A stretch of DNA of 64,000 nucleotides, from NCBI GenBank assembly GCA_032358255.1, contig JAULBX010010878.1, forward strand, positions 1 through 64,000, read 5' to 3'. The notes under the pieces are model-generated. The model searched no databases, was not told the origin of the DNA, and worked only from the letters and a program-made list of their open reading frames with translations. This document shows positions 1 through 11,855 of this stretch, in pieces. The stretch comes from Heterotrichella gracilis. Its lineage: Eukaryota > Sar > Xanthophyceae > Tribonematales > Xanthonemataceae. The stretch's first letter is position 1. Each line of letters begins with the position of its first letter. The translations under genes and the position numbers were made by a program.

Positions 1-68
1 TTGTATTACAGGTATGCACCCATGATAATACCTCCCACCAGCCTGCCCCCACTCCATGCTCATCTATA

Positions 69-116
69 AGCATCCCCCCCCCCCCCCACCCCCCCCCCCC
101 CCCCCTCCCCACCCCC
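69..116. repeat. C-rich homopolymer tract before a 3' splice site
   Basis: An almost pure run of C, broken by single A and T bases, ends directly at the AG that precedes the first visible exon of the methyltransferase gene. It probably acts as an extreme polypyrimidine tract of an intron. Runs like this are prone to length polymorphism and sequencing error, so the exact length should not be trusted. Confidence 0.8.
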
Positions 117-118
117 AG

Positions 119-3100
119 GTGGGCTGCGGCGTGGGCAACACCGTGTTCCCCCTCCTGGAGCTCAACCCCCTGGCGACAGTGTACGCCTGCGACTTCTCAC
201 CCACAGCAGTGGGCCTGGTCAGGGCGCACCCGCAGTACGCCCCAGGGGGCCGGGCGCACGCCTTTGTGGCGGACATCACGTGCGACCCGCTGGTGGCGGA
301 GGTGCCCGCGGGGCGCGTGGACATGTGCACCATGGTGTTTGTGCTGTCGGCGATCGCGCCGGATAAGTTTGCCGCGGTGCGTGACAGTGGGTAGGGAGGG
401 AAGGGTAGGCGGGGGGTGGTCGGGAGGGGGAGGAGGCTGAGGATAGGGCGGAGTGGCTTGCTTTCATGCATCTGGAATTGTGGGCAGGCCATGTGCTCAT
501 GCGTGGTATTGGGATGTAGCATACTCTGCGCTGGTTCAAGGTGCCTGACCACGGCGTCCCTTACCAGGATCGGCGATTACCCTTCAGCATGGCATTACTG
601 GTCGTAGCCCTTAAGGTCATGCCACCCGAATCGTACCCGCATCCCCATACCCGCACCCAAACCCCCCATACCCTCCTCACCACCATGCGCACGCCCCGCA
701 GCACAGGCCATCCAGAACGTCGCCAGCACCCTAAAGGTGGGCAGCGGCCGTGTGCTTGTGAGGGACTATGCCTCAGGTGACCTGGCGCAACAGCGGCTCA
801 CAGGGAGGCGGCAGCAGCTGGCGGACAGGTTCTACCTGCGGGGTGACGGCACGCGCTGCTACTACTTTGGGGAGGTAAGGGGGCAGGGGATCGGAAACCT
901 CATCCAGAGTTTGACTTGTATAGGCAGGAGGGCTCTCACTGAGAATGGCATGTGCTGTTGGTCCTTGGGAGAGAGGCTGGGGCTGGTACATTCGAAGGGT
1001 TAGGGAAGGGTTCACGGCGGCCGGGAGATGGCACATCGCACGGATGTGGATGATGTGGCGACCCTGGTGTCTTGCCACCTGTCACATGGTCTGTATAAAA
1101 ATAAAATAAAAGTGGCACGGTGTGGTGCTGTCTGGAAATGGTCACATAGGGTACAAAATGGATCTAGTGCACAACATCACCCTGCAATGTTTAAGGGGAG
1201 CATACAGCTGGGTGGCGTGGCTTTTCTGTCTGATGCTGTGGAGAGGCAACGCGGTGAGACCAGGGGTGTGTGTGCTTGCAGGGGGAGCTGGCTGAGCTAT
1301 TCAGGAGGGAGGGTTTTGAGTGCGAGGATGTCCATGTGCATGTCAGGGAGGTGCAGAATCGGAAACGAGGGGTGGTCATGAACCGCAGGTTTGCCGAATA
1401 GCACTTGCTTTTGCTGGCAGGGCTTCCTGCTTTGATATGGTCATGCACGCCCTTGCAGACTCTCACATGCTGTGTAGTACGATGAGTGGACATGCCAAGA
1501 TGACGTGCTTTGGCAAGCATATTTCATTGTAGTTGAAGCTAGCTGGTGCAGGAAATAAAGGTTTGGTGCTTGGCTGGGGAATGTCCTCCCTGTGACTTTG
1601 TTTGTATATTGGACTGGGGTGAGGCATACCCAGGTATGCCTATCTGGCTTCCAAGAGGGGAACGCACATACTTACATTTTACTTTGTTACATCGCAGGTG
1701 GATTCAGGCTGTGTTTCGGTACATTGGGGAGCATGCAGCTCCGGCCAATCACGGCAGTGACTCACCAGCAGCTGATGCAGCTGGCAGCGCCGCCACTGAG
1801 CGTGCTCAGCCTGTGCTTGCAGCCGGCTGCACCAATCACAGCAGTCAAGGATGCGTTCCACCAGGCCAAGACCAGCCCTCAGCAGGGTTTCAATGCACAG
1901 CTAGCCAGGATGTGCTAAGTGAGGGTCCCTGCCAGGTGGCATGCTCTGATGCATGTGAACCAGCATCAAGCGGTTCTCTTGCTGGTGGTGATCTATCTCT
2001 CACTAATGGGAATGGGAATGGGAACGGGCATGCGCATAGGCACAGCCCGCCAGACCCTTCTTTAGGGTATTCAGCCTGCCAGCCAACCCATAGCAGCCAC
2101 GTGGCGGGGCAGGAGCATTTGCCAGGTGGCTCCTCATGTCCTGAGGGGGACAGTGAGGGGGAGTGTTATGAATGGGAGGAGGGGTTGCATGGATCTTGTG
2201 AGGCTGCCGGGCTGGCAGGTGAGTAATCGTGATCCACCAGGAAGCTTTGATCAATATCTCACAGTTGACAGTTACATAAATACATGCGTGGCCCCCGGGT
2301 GGCTGCATCCCTCCGCCCGGAGCCACCTGTTATGCATTCCTGTCCCCAGCACAAGTCGTTAATATAGAACGTGATGTACTAAAGCCCTCCTGTATCTATT
2401 GTCTCTCCGTACCAGGATTTTGTTGCCACGATTGCCCCTGATAACATCCCTGCCCATCCAATGAGCGTGCCAGTGTGCACACAATCACCCCCCTCCCCTG
2501 CCCAGGCACCGGGTCCCTTACACCCAGCCGCACACGCCCATCCCACCCAGTGCATGCGTACACCATCCCAACCAACCAACACCCCATCTCCTCACCCCAG
2601 GCATGTTCCAAGAGGAGCCAGAGCACGTGGATGAGGTGGTCGACCTGCTTGGCTGGCAGGTGTGCGTGCGCAGCCTGAGCCGCGCCAACCGCAACGTTGC
2701 GCCCCACACGGGGCTCATGCTGTGGGAGTCGTCGCTGCCGCTGGCAAGGCTGGTGCTGGCCTGCCCCCAGCTATTTGGAGGTGCGCTGGCTGTGGATGTG
2801 GATGTGGATGTGGATGTGGATGTGGCTGAGGTGGTGCTGGTGGTGGCAGTGGTAGTGCATGTTGGCGGTGTGGGGCGGCAGGGGCCAAAGGGTGCAAGTT
2901 GTTTTGGGTGACCAAACATTTGGAAAATAATGGTTTGTGGGCCATGGGCATATGCCAGACCCTACCTTTGGCGTATGTGTAAGCAAGGTCTCATCCCCTG
3001 CACTACCTACTAGCTAGTAGCCTTCCCTGTGCATGATAAATTGCTCTCGGAGTCTCCTGAAATTGCCGAACTTGCGATGGCTCGTTATTCAATGCCATTC

Positions 3101-3721
3101 ATGCTGATCTGGATGTCCAGGTGCAATGCATTTGACTACCTATGCAACCAAGCCATACGCCTTCATCACGTCTTTGCAGGCAAGCCGGTGCTGGAGGTGG
3201 GCAGCGGAGGATGTGGCATCGTTGCCCTGGCAGCTGCCCGCCACTGCCGCAGGGTAGTCGCCACCGATGGCAGCGCACAAGCCCTGGCCATGCTGGTCCC
3301 CAACCTGGCCCGCAACGCACACAAGGTGGTCATCGAGAGGCTAAGGGTGCGGCAGCTGGTGTGGGGGGATGCGCAGCAGCTGGCGCAGGCAGTGGAGGCG
3401 GGCCGGTGGGGCGGGGAGCAACACCCTGCCGAGGGTTTTGACCTGGTGGTGGGTGCGGATGTGGTGTATGTGGAGCGGTATGTGCCTCTGCTGTTCCAAA
3501 CTATGCATGCGGCCATGAGGAAGAGTCCGCATGCGCTGGGCATGCTGTGCCACATCACCAGGGGGGTGTCGGAGGATAGGATACTGGAGGAGGCGGGGGC
3601 TGCTGGGCTGGAGCGGGTGGAGTGGCCTGCCGAGGTGGCGGCTGCAGCAGGGCGGGTGGGGCTGAGGGAGGGGCCCTGGCGCCTGCTGTGCTTCAGATTG
3701 CAGAGCTGTGTGCAGCCTTGA
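119..3721 (+). CDS. Tandem methyltransferase fusion: METTL2/6/8-like (tRNA m3C) domain plus METTL21/family-16-like domain, 5' partial
   Basis: Exons: 119-376, 707-874, 1282-1388, 1698-2218, 2601-2780, 3180-3721; phases close at every junction, giving at least 591 residues. The first exon lies upstream of the window. The N-terminal half opens with the SAM-binding loop VGCGVGNTVFPLL and continues with the acidic ACDFS, DITCD and SAIAPDKF segments typical of the METTL2/6/8 (Trm140) family, which makes 3-methylcytidine in tRNA anticodon loops. It ends in a WIQAVFRY-type C terminus. A low-complexity linker of about 170 residues, rich in Ser, Gly, Asn and His, lies in exon 4. The last two exons carry a second Rossmann domain with VLEVGSGGCGIVAL and VVGADVVY, as in METTL21-type protein-lysine methyltransferases. 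I recall the same two-domain order in an Arabidopsis Trm140-type protein, so I infer a green-lineage fusion. Substrates of either domain are inferred from family only. Confidence 0.85.
2789..2826 (+). repeat. TGGATG hexanucleotide microsatellite in intron
   Basis: About six consecutive copies of a TGGATG-type unit lie in the intron between the last two exons of the methyltransferase fusion. It would encode Val-Asp repeats if read, but it sits outside the phase-consistent exons. Confidence 0.8.
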
Positions 3722-4497
3722 GTCCCGGGCGGGGTCATGAGAGGCGGTATACAAGCACCACTTTCACCACCGTATGTATGCACCAACACCAAGTGCATCA
3801 TCTTCATTTTAGAAAACCTAGGGCAGACATCGCAGCCACCGAGATTTGTGAGCTGCACATAGAGTAATTATTTATTTATTACCGTATTCTTGACTGCAAA
3901 GCAGCACCGAACAAGGTTTTTTTTCCACTTGATGAGCGTCAGCTGACAGCTGCCCGCATGACAATTGGTACGACACTTCGCAGCAAACAAAGCATTGCAA
4001 ACTCAAAGCATCAGGGCAGGAGCCATGACACTGCCCTGACTCTTGTGACAGGGCCTGGCGGCATCAAGAGTCTTGTGTTGGTGTTCAGTAACCAGCCAGA
4101 AAACCATGCCAGCAGCTGCATTGTGCCCAGAGGGTTGGAAAGCTTTCGGCACTTGAGTTGCCAGCAGTAGGGTTTTACCTTTCGGGATCAACCCTAACAG
4201 AGGGTTTGGGAATGGGGTTTTCCACCGGAAGGGTGCTCAGCATGTGCCGCATCAACTTGTGAGCTTTCGAAGGTGATAAGTAGCTGAGGACAAACGGTCC
4301 CTGGCAGCCAGACCAGTGTTTGGCATCGACTGATCGACTTTTAGGCAACACCAAGGCCTATTTTGGGTATCGTGGTCGAGGCTCTTTGGGGGGCAGATCG
4401 CATTGTGTGCCGAATATTACTCCGCCCCAAACCACAAGGTCGAATTGCTATCACATCCGTTCAAAACCGTGGCCACCAGGGCTGCCGCTTCGTCGCC
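3722..4497. other. Intergenic: 3' flank of methyltransferase gene and upstream region of DGAT2
   Basis: Tandemly oriented genes flank this interval. The first ~180 bases are probably 3' UTR. An in-frame reading frame extends upstream from the DGAT2 ATG at 4498 but contains no earlier in-frame ATG. I see no other gene or clear promoter motif. Confidence 0.5.
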
Positions 4498-6537
4498 ATG
4501 GTTGTAATTGAAACGCAGCAGTCTCAGACAGGCTCAGTGGCCAAGAACACAAACCTGTGGACTGGTGTCCAGTCAGCATGGCAAGGACTCATAGAATATC
4601 TTGCTCTTTCAATATGGATCTTTGGTTTGGTGTTTTGGACGGTAGGATTCGTGGTGGCACTGGCTACGCTTCCAAACCCTTACTCGATTGGGTTCCTGGT
4701 GGTGCAGGTAAGCATAGCTCTCAGTGTGTTGCCTAGGGGTGTGGACGGTGGTGGCGTGTGCACGTTATTGGCAGTGCCAATTCCTTTGTTTTTTGTGGTG
4801 CTGGCAAGGCTCTTGTGCATCAACTCAAGCGCAATTGCCTCCTGTCATCGGTTTTGGGTTGCAGCAGATTAAGGATTTCATGGCTACCTTGACATCGGGC
4901 CCCTATGAGCTGCCATATAGTGCTGCCACTCAGTGCTGATACGCATATGCAGGGCACTCTGTTGCTCCTGCCAATGGACGGCAAGCCACCAGCAGAATGG
5001 ATAGACAAAGCACTTCAGTTTTCAGTCCAAACAGCCCTGCGGTACTTCCCCATCACGCTCAAATTTGTTGACAAAGACGCCTTCCAAGAGGGCCAGCCTT
5101 ACATGTTTGGTGCGTGCAGGTCATGAACTGCAAAGGTGGTTCAATTGCTCTTGTGACTAGATGCATATGCCTGTTCAACTATCACTGTCCAGTGTGGTGT
5201 GGCTGTAGAAGCACACACTCAGCACTGTTGCAAAACTGTGGCGCAGGGTATGAACCACATTCGGTGCTGCCTTTCGGTATCTGCATCTTCAGCAAGCAAA
5301 CAGGGGCTATGCCTCCGTCACTGCAGAATGTGAGAATACTGGCGTCATCAGCGGTACGTATCACAAGGCCTTGGCTGCTACATTTCCTACTACATTGGCT
5401 CGATGCGCTTTGGCTGCTTGCATCATTGGTTGTACTTCAGCCGCCAGCACCGATTAATGGTGTATCATGCTGCTGCAGGGCTTTTGGTGCGCCGGCATGC
5501 GCCACCTATGGTACTGGTTGGGCATCCGGCCAGTGTCCAAGCCCGTCATCCGCAAGCTGCTAGCCAACGGGTCCTCCTGCGTGCTGTGCCCTGGGGGGGT
5601 GCAGGAGTGCCTCTACATGCAGCACGGGTACGAGACCGTGTACCTGAAGAAACGCCACGGGTTCGTGAGGCTGGCACTCGAGGCAGGCGCCCCACTGGTG
5701 CCTGTGTTTGCCTTTGGCCAGACAGGCATGTTCCGCTGCGTCAGGCCCTTTCTGGACTGGCCCAAGGGGCTGGTGCCCAAGGCGTGGTTTGGCAAGTTTG
5801 CTCGCAGGGTGGGGTACGTGCCGATGCTCATCTTTGGAGCCATGGGGACGCCCATGCCAATCAAGGTATGGTCGGTGCACCCCTCTGGCAGAATCCCGTG
5901 TGTGCATGGCTCCTGGCGACATTTCAGCCGCTACCTACCTGCTTGCCAGTGGTTGATTGTTGCACACAACTGATTCCAATGGAGACATGGCCCATGCCGG
6001 TGTGGCCAGGGCGCCATTCCCATCCCCCAATCATTACTGGGAAGTCCCCAGCTCCCCTCACATGGCCGCTTTTAAATGCATCTCCACCTGCATGGGCATT
6101 GTGCCATGGCCATTGCCGCTGTGGCATTCACAACACCCTGCCAACGACTAAAGCAAGCCACGCCGTCAATTTACCCCCCCATGCATCACCAGCACCCAGC
6201 ACCACCTTTCCAGGCTGCCCCCAATTCCATTTCGCGTGGATTTGGCTTGCAAGCACTGCTGCATTTCATCCACACCACTGCTGCCACTGATTAAGCCATG
6301 CCATTTCATCACCCACCCATGCAATCCAGCACCCAGCACCAACATCCCTCCCCTACTTTTCCGCAGAGCCCGACCACCATTGTGGTGGGCCGCCCCATCG
6401 AGGTGCCCAAGGTGGAGAACCCCACCCCAGAGCAGGTGGACCAGTACCTCAAGCTGTTCATCCGTGCCATGGAGGAGATGTTCCACACATACAACAAGGA
6501 GGCGGGCCATGCATCCACCGACCTGATCGTCTACTAG
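4498..6537 (+). CDS. DGAT2: Diacylglycerol O-acyltransferase type 2 (DGAT2)
   Basis: Five exons: 4498-4707, 4953-5109, 5247-5353, 5479-5865, 6367-6537; phases close and give 343 residues, normal for the family. DGAT2 is an ER membrane enzyme that transfers an acyl group from acyl-CoA to diacylglycerol, making triacylglycerol. Two hydrophobic segments near residues 32-70 are the usual N-terminal membrane hairpin. The YFP motif is at about residues 101-103. The active-site EPHS (plant form of HPHG) is at about 125-128. The RHLWYWLG, CPGGVQEC, RHGFVRLALE and VGRPIEVPK blocks follow in canonical order. The start is the first ATG of the frame; the 45 codons of open frame upstream lack an ATG. Green algae usually carry several DGAT2 copies, and this sequence cannot say which subgroup it belongs to. 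Confidence 0.93.
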
Positions 6538-8054
6538 CTGCTCTTTGATGGATCGTCTGTTGGCTGCCTTTGATTTGGTTGTCTAGCTGCTGCTCTTGAT
6601 TTCATTGTCTATTGCGTGCTTTCCAGCGACCTTGTTGGCCACTAGGTGCAGAAAAGTGATCTCCAGGGCTCTTTTATGTCTTTCGGTGACCGTACTTTGT
6701 ACTAAGTTTAGACATGTGGTTGTGGGAGCGTGGCGCCAAGGGGTGCCTGGCTGCTGGTGGGTTTACCTTGGTGCACTGGAGGAGAATCTTGGTGCAGCAA
6801 TAGTGGGAGTATCTTGGTGCAGCAATAGTGGGACTGTGTTGCACATTCTTGGGGACCCTAAAGGAGGGTATTGGTAGGCGTGTGTGTCGGTGTGTCGCCG
6901 GCATCTCTGTATTCTAGCGTTGTTTGATTTTTGTGTAGCTGCTGTTTGGTTGTCAATGTAGTCAGGATAAGCAGTGCCTTGCTAATCCATATATGTATAG
7001 GGCAGTTTTGGAATTAGAGCACGGGGTCATTCCTCGCGCGCCCTCAGTTATTTTCCATTACGCGAGTACTATTTGCTTTAGTGTGCTTGCAAGGGCTTCA
7101 TGTAGTTATTAGCTATCGATTTTATCGTTTCATAAAAGTGGTATATTATCACTGTGTAGCTCGGCATCTAGCTCTTGGAGGGCATGCCTGTATTTTGGCT
7201 GGAAATGCCATGTCTTCCTTGCATACCAACAGTACCTGGTACTGTAGTTTATCGTCCGTAGTAAGCTCAGTCTTTGCAGGGTACCTGCTATTCAGTGTCA
7301 TGCTGAGGTTTTCACAGAGTGGGATTACCAAATGTAAACACCACAAGGTTTTCCCGTAGGCCCGCCAGGAAAGTATTTTACTTTCAAGTGCTTGAGCTCG
7401 CAGCAGCTTGTAACGAAGGGTGTCTTACACAAAAGCTGCTTCTATAAAGCCAGCGGTAGTGCGCCGCGCTTGGGAGAGTATATGCGCACAGATCTTTTCA
7501 ACCATATCCTATAGGTTCTCACCCTTGCACTGTGGCTTGGAATGTGCCTGGTCCACTCCTATCTGGGATGCTTGAATGAACACCGGACGTTAAATTTTCT
7601 TGTTCTGGTCGTGTTCGATTGGTAAAGAGGCTACAAACATATTTCTGTCCAAGTAACATCCTCTTATTTGTGCAAGATCGGTCCCAGCATATGCATGCAT
7701 GCATGCATGTGGCACTGAGCAGTGTCAGGTGGGAAGGGCCGGCTTTCTGGTGCCACACTAGTTGACGTCGGCATATGAAGCACATTAAACGTTGTGCTAT
7801 ACGTACGCCGGGGTGAAGTCCCTTCTTGCAAGCTTGCCCATGTGTTTAACATCACTGTTTCACGGCATGCGCTCCACCACACAAACGCAGAAGCCTGGGC
7901 AGCTGGGCAGCTCGCTGCTACGCACACACTCCAGAATTTCGTGACCAGATCCCAGAAGGCACGCGTCTTCCATTCCTGTACTCTTTTCGTCTCGCCACCC
8001 ATGGCTGTGGTGGTGGCACCACCACACTAGCCCAGCCAAGTCACCCACCAAACC
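6538..8054. other. Intergenic: DGAT2 3' flank and HDAC upstream region
   Basis: About 1.5 kb without a supportable gene. The first ~500 bases are T-rich and include repeated short phrases, consistent with a long 3' UTR. A 19-bp ATGC tetranucleotide repeat lies at 7691-7709. No coding exon with both splice sites was found. Confidence 0.5.
6786..6835 (+). repeat. Two-copy 25-bp tandem repeat in DGAT2 3' flank
   Basis: Units at 6786-6810 and 6811-6835 differ by a single base near the end (GGGAGT versus GGGACT). A partial third copy of the first half precedes them. Probably transcribed in the DGAT2 3' UTR. Confidence 0.85.
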
Positions 8055-10470
8055 ATGATCTTGGGGGCGCGCCACTGCACGAGTGGTCTACGCTCACACA
8101 GAGCAGCATTGCTGTATGCATCGAACACGGCTTCCTTCGCCCCCTGCCGAGCTGTGTCAGCAAAAGGAGGCAGCCCTAATGTCCCAGGGGCAGCCCCACC
8201 CACCCATAGCCACCCCGTGGTGTACCACCCTGACTTCCAAATATCCCCCCTGCCAGACGGCCACAGGTATGCACTGCTTGCCCCTGCCAGTGCTGGTGGA
8301 TGTGCACCTGTGTAGGGTGCGCCATGCGGTCTGTAGGTATGGGCGTGAGTGGGTGTAGCCACTGTCTTTGGACCCTAACCCTAAAGTCATAGCATGACCA
8401 AGCGGGGGGCGCCTAGGCTTGTGTGCCTAAGGTTAGGCATGGCTAGGCTAGCGCGTGTTTAGGCTAAACATGGTGTGTCTAGCCAGGTGTAGCACAGCTA
8501 GCATGTGTGTTCAACCCTTCACCCACCCACTGCCACCACCCCTGCAGGTTCCCCATGCCGAAGGACCACCTGCTGTACTTGCGCCTGCAGCGCGAGGGGC
8601 TGGCTGACCGCACCTTCACTCCCTGCTACCCAGATGCAGACACCCTGGCGCTGGTGGGTGCAAGGAGGCTGGGTGGGGGCGCTCGTGGCTGAACCCTCGC
8701 GCAATCCGTTTGGGTGATGGGTTTAGTGTTCGCAGCCATGATGCACCCATGCGCAAGGTCCCTGGTTAGGGTTTAGGGTTCAGGGTTTACAGCCACGATG
8801 CTCCCATGCACAATCCCTGTATAGATAGCATGAATTAGGGTCTAGGAATTCAACATGGGATCAGATGGTCCAGTACCTGACCACATGCTCTGATCACACG
8901 CTCCACCACCTGATCACATGCTCCATCACGCCGCACCCCCTTGTCCCACCGCACTCCTCGTCTATGCCCCCCGATCACTCACCCGCCCTCCCCAGGCCCA
9001 CGACCCCACCTACATCCAATCCCTCCTGGAGGGCACCATCTCCCCCCAGGCCATGCGCAGGATTGGCCTACCTTGGAGCACCAACCTTGTGCGCCGCACC
9101 CTCATTGGCACAGGCAGCGCCATCCTGGCGGCCAGGCTGGCAATGGAGTACGGCGTTGCGTGCATGACCAATGGCGGCACGCACCACGCGCACAGGGACT
9201 ATGGCACAGGTGTGGGAACATTTTGCATGCCTTGCATTAAAAAAAGGTTTAGGACTTTCAACACTAGAGTGGCTTATTTTAGGGTTTTCAAATCAATACC
9301 ATGCGCACAGTGGCAACTGCACAGGTGCGGTGACCGGGATTGTAATACACAATTTGGAACGTAATGCGTGCGTGCATTTGCTGGCAGAATTTGTTGATTG
9401 AGTCACCTATTTAATGTATTCATGTAGATTATTTATGCGGTATACTAGTCTATGCTTGCAACCCCCCAGGCTGGTGCGTATTCAACGACCAGGCAGTTGC
9501 AGCACGCGCCTTGCAGCGGGACCGGGGGGTGCGCCAGGTGATGTTCATAGACCTGGACGTGCATCAAGGGGATGGGACAGCAACCATCTTTGCAGATGAC
9601 CCCACCGTGTTCACCTTCTCCATGCACTGTGGGGACCAGTCCTTCCCCCACGTGGTCCAGGCCAGCGACTGCAATGTGGCGCTGCCGGCTGGGACGGGCG
9701 ATGAGGCGTACCTGCAGGTAGGGGTAGAGGTGCAATAGGATTTAGGGTGTGTGGGTTAGGGTTTAGGCTGCATGCCGGGCGGATGATGAGGAGCATTTGC
9801 AGGTACCTGTTTTCTTGCATGGTGTGGGTGGAGGTGGAGGTGGGGACAAGGTACTGTCCCCATCTTGTTGGCGCATCCCTGAAGCCTTAGCCTCAAGTAT
9901 GCCACATATGACTGGTGAGGCTCTCAGATTGGATCCAAAGCATGACCATGTCACACGTGATCCGTTTTGCCAAAACTCTGGATGTTGGATGCATGTTGCA
10001 TTGACACTACCTATGTGCACTGGTGCCTGCCGCATGACACCACACATCCACCGTGGCATAGCAAATCTTGGCAGATTGCAACTTGCAAGCCTCAGGCTGA
10101 TTGATTGACCGTTCTTCCCGTTCCGCAGGCCCTGAGCGATACCCTGCCTGCCCTCTTGGACCGGGTGCGACCCGAAGTGGTGATGTACAACGCGGGGGTG
10201 GACGTGCACGTGGGGGACGCACTGGGCAAACTGGCCCTCACAACCGCAGGCATCTACCGGCGGGACTGCACCGTGCTGCAGCTGTGTGCGGCAAGGGGGG
10301 TGCCGGTGGCATGTGCCATCGGCGGGGGGTATGCGCCTGACCACGAGGGGATTGTGGATCGGCACTTGCAGCTGCATGTGGCTGCCAGGGGGGTGATGGC
10401 ACAGGTGGAGGAGGGGAGGTGGCTGGGGGCGCGGGGGAGGCAGGATGCTGTGCCAGCCCCAGGCGCCTGA
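8055..10470 (+). CDS. Histone-deacetylase-fold zinc amidohydrolase, bacterial/class IV-like, with organelle-type leader
   Basis: Five exons: 8055-8266, 8548-8653, 8996-9209, 9470-9717, 10129-10470; all phases close, giving 373 residues. Catalytic features are complete. The paired histidines are in THHAH (about 169-172). Zinc ligands are Asp and His in DLDVHQGDG (about 207 and 209) and Asp in NAGVDVH (about 285), and the catalytic Tyr is in GGGYAPDHEG. The wording GWCVFNDQAVAARAL and VMFIDLDVHQGDGTATIF is closer to bacterial HDAC-like deacetylases than to Rpd3 or HDAC11 enzymes (recalled, not searched). The first ~50 residues are rich in Arg, Ser and Ala and poor in acids, as in a chloroplast or mitochondrial transit peptide. 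I therefore infer an organellar or non-histone deacetylase; histone activity is unproven. The ATG at 8055 is the first of its frame. Confidence 0.85.
9768..9803 (+). repeat. Degenerate copy of HDAC exon 4 3' edge with its splice donor
   Basis: The end of exon 4 (about 9680-9722) is echoed in the following intron: GGGCG.GATGAGG...TGCAGGTA is conserved, including the CAG|GTA donor. A short TTTAGGG-type stretch (about 9743-9768) separates the two copies. Confidence 0.7.
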
Positions 10471-11855
10471 CTGGTTGTGGATGTTGAGTACAGTGCTGCC
10501 TGCCATGCCTGTATGCAACATAGGGGTGGACTGAAAAGGGAGGGTCGGGGGGATCTCAGTAATTACTGAACAATTAATTGTTCAGGACTGCAAGAACTAC
10601 CAGCCATCGTTTGCATATTTTTATGACACTACTTGTATATTGGATCGGATATTAGGCTACGCAAATTGAATCACATGTTGGTACTGTTACAGCACAACTC
10701 TTTTCATGCAACGTTGTTAACATGCATTGTACTAACAGCTGCCACAGTGACTGTTTCCACCATCACCCAGTTTACAGATATCAGCTTCAAAGCTACAAAA
10801 CTGGTCATCAATGACGCAACCACCAAGGCGCCCACTTATTAGGTGCATACATATGCGCATACAACCTTCATCCAAATTTTTTTAGTTTGCTGCCTCGTCT
10901 GACTCGCACCTCATCAGATATGTTATTCACTAATACCAACAAAGCACCATCAGCATATCTGTTCAACAATGACACGTGCATCAACTTTCCTCGCCTCACA
11001 CTGTTGTAAACAAATGCAATCTCCATTCAACAAAAACAAGTAATGATTGAGTTGCACGGTGTTGCTCGTATGATGCATGCATCCATGTCTACATGAGACT
11101 GTACAAATGCAAAATAGGCCCAGTGGGCAACCCGCAGGGCATGACTGTACAAATCATGGAAAGGTACAACATATCCATGCAAGTTTGCTTCCCTTTTTTA
11201 AAACAGTTGTACAGCCCTGGGCCAGTGGTATAGACAAATGCAGGCACAGGTTGCAGCTCTAACTGAGAAACTTTGGGCCGCAGCAATCAGGTGCACATTG
11301 CAAATTCCCTACCGAGTAATCGCTGATATGAAACTTTTGGCCAATACTAGTACAAATTCTGTGTTGCCAAAATGGATAAGTGTCTGGGCTATCCTGTACA
11401 GCACCTGCCCACATCTGCTAAAATCGTTAATCTCCATAGTCTGCAAATTCCCGGCAATTATGTCACAATTGTTGAAGAAGACCTATATGATACAGCCATT
11501 CAGGCGTGATATATGGCACAGCCTTTGCGTTCCTCTCCTCTCAATTCCCCATATGCGCTCCTGTCAGCACAAATGTGAGTGCCCCAACCCTGCAGCCAAG
11601 TCCCCACTGCCATCTGATGCTAAATTTGGTACCATCCTCAACGGGTGACAGTGCACCATCAGCTGACCTCCCAAGGACTCACATATTGCTAACACCACTC
11701 AATCACTCTGCGTGTTACATGTTTCCCCGCTTCTACTACCTCCACCGCCAGCAGCAGCTCTAGAACGCCCTCCTTCCATGCTCCCTCCCATGCCCCCCTT
11801 CATCTCCATCTCCTCCAGGCCTGGGTAGGGTACCCTAGGGTATCCCTAGGGTACC
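10471..11855. other. Convergent intergenic region, no gene seen
   Basis: About 1.4 kb between the HDAC stop and the stop of the minus-strand dioxygenase. The region is markedly more AT-rich than the genes. Open frames here are short, lack splice-flanked structure and show no family resemblance. Confidence 0.5.

Noticed and set aside
56-394. Open frame starting with a poly-proline stretch before the methyltransferase exon
   Set aside because: The proline run is the translated C-rich intron end; the family-conserved sequence starts only after the AG at 117-118.
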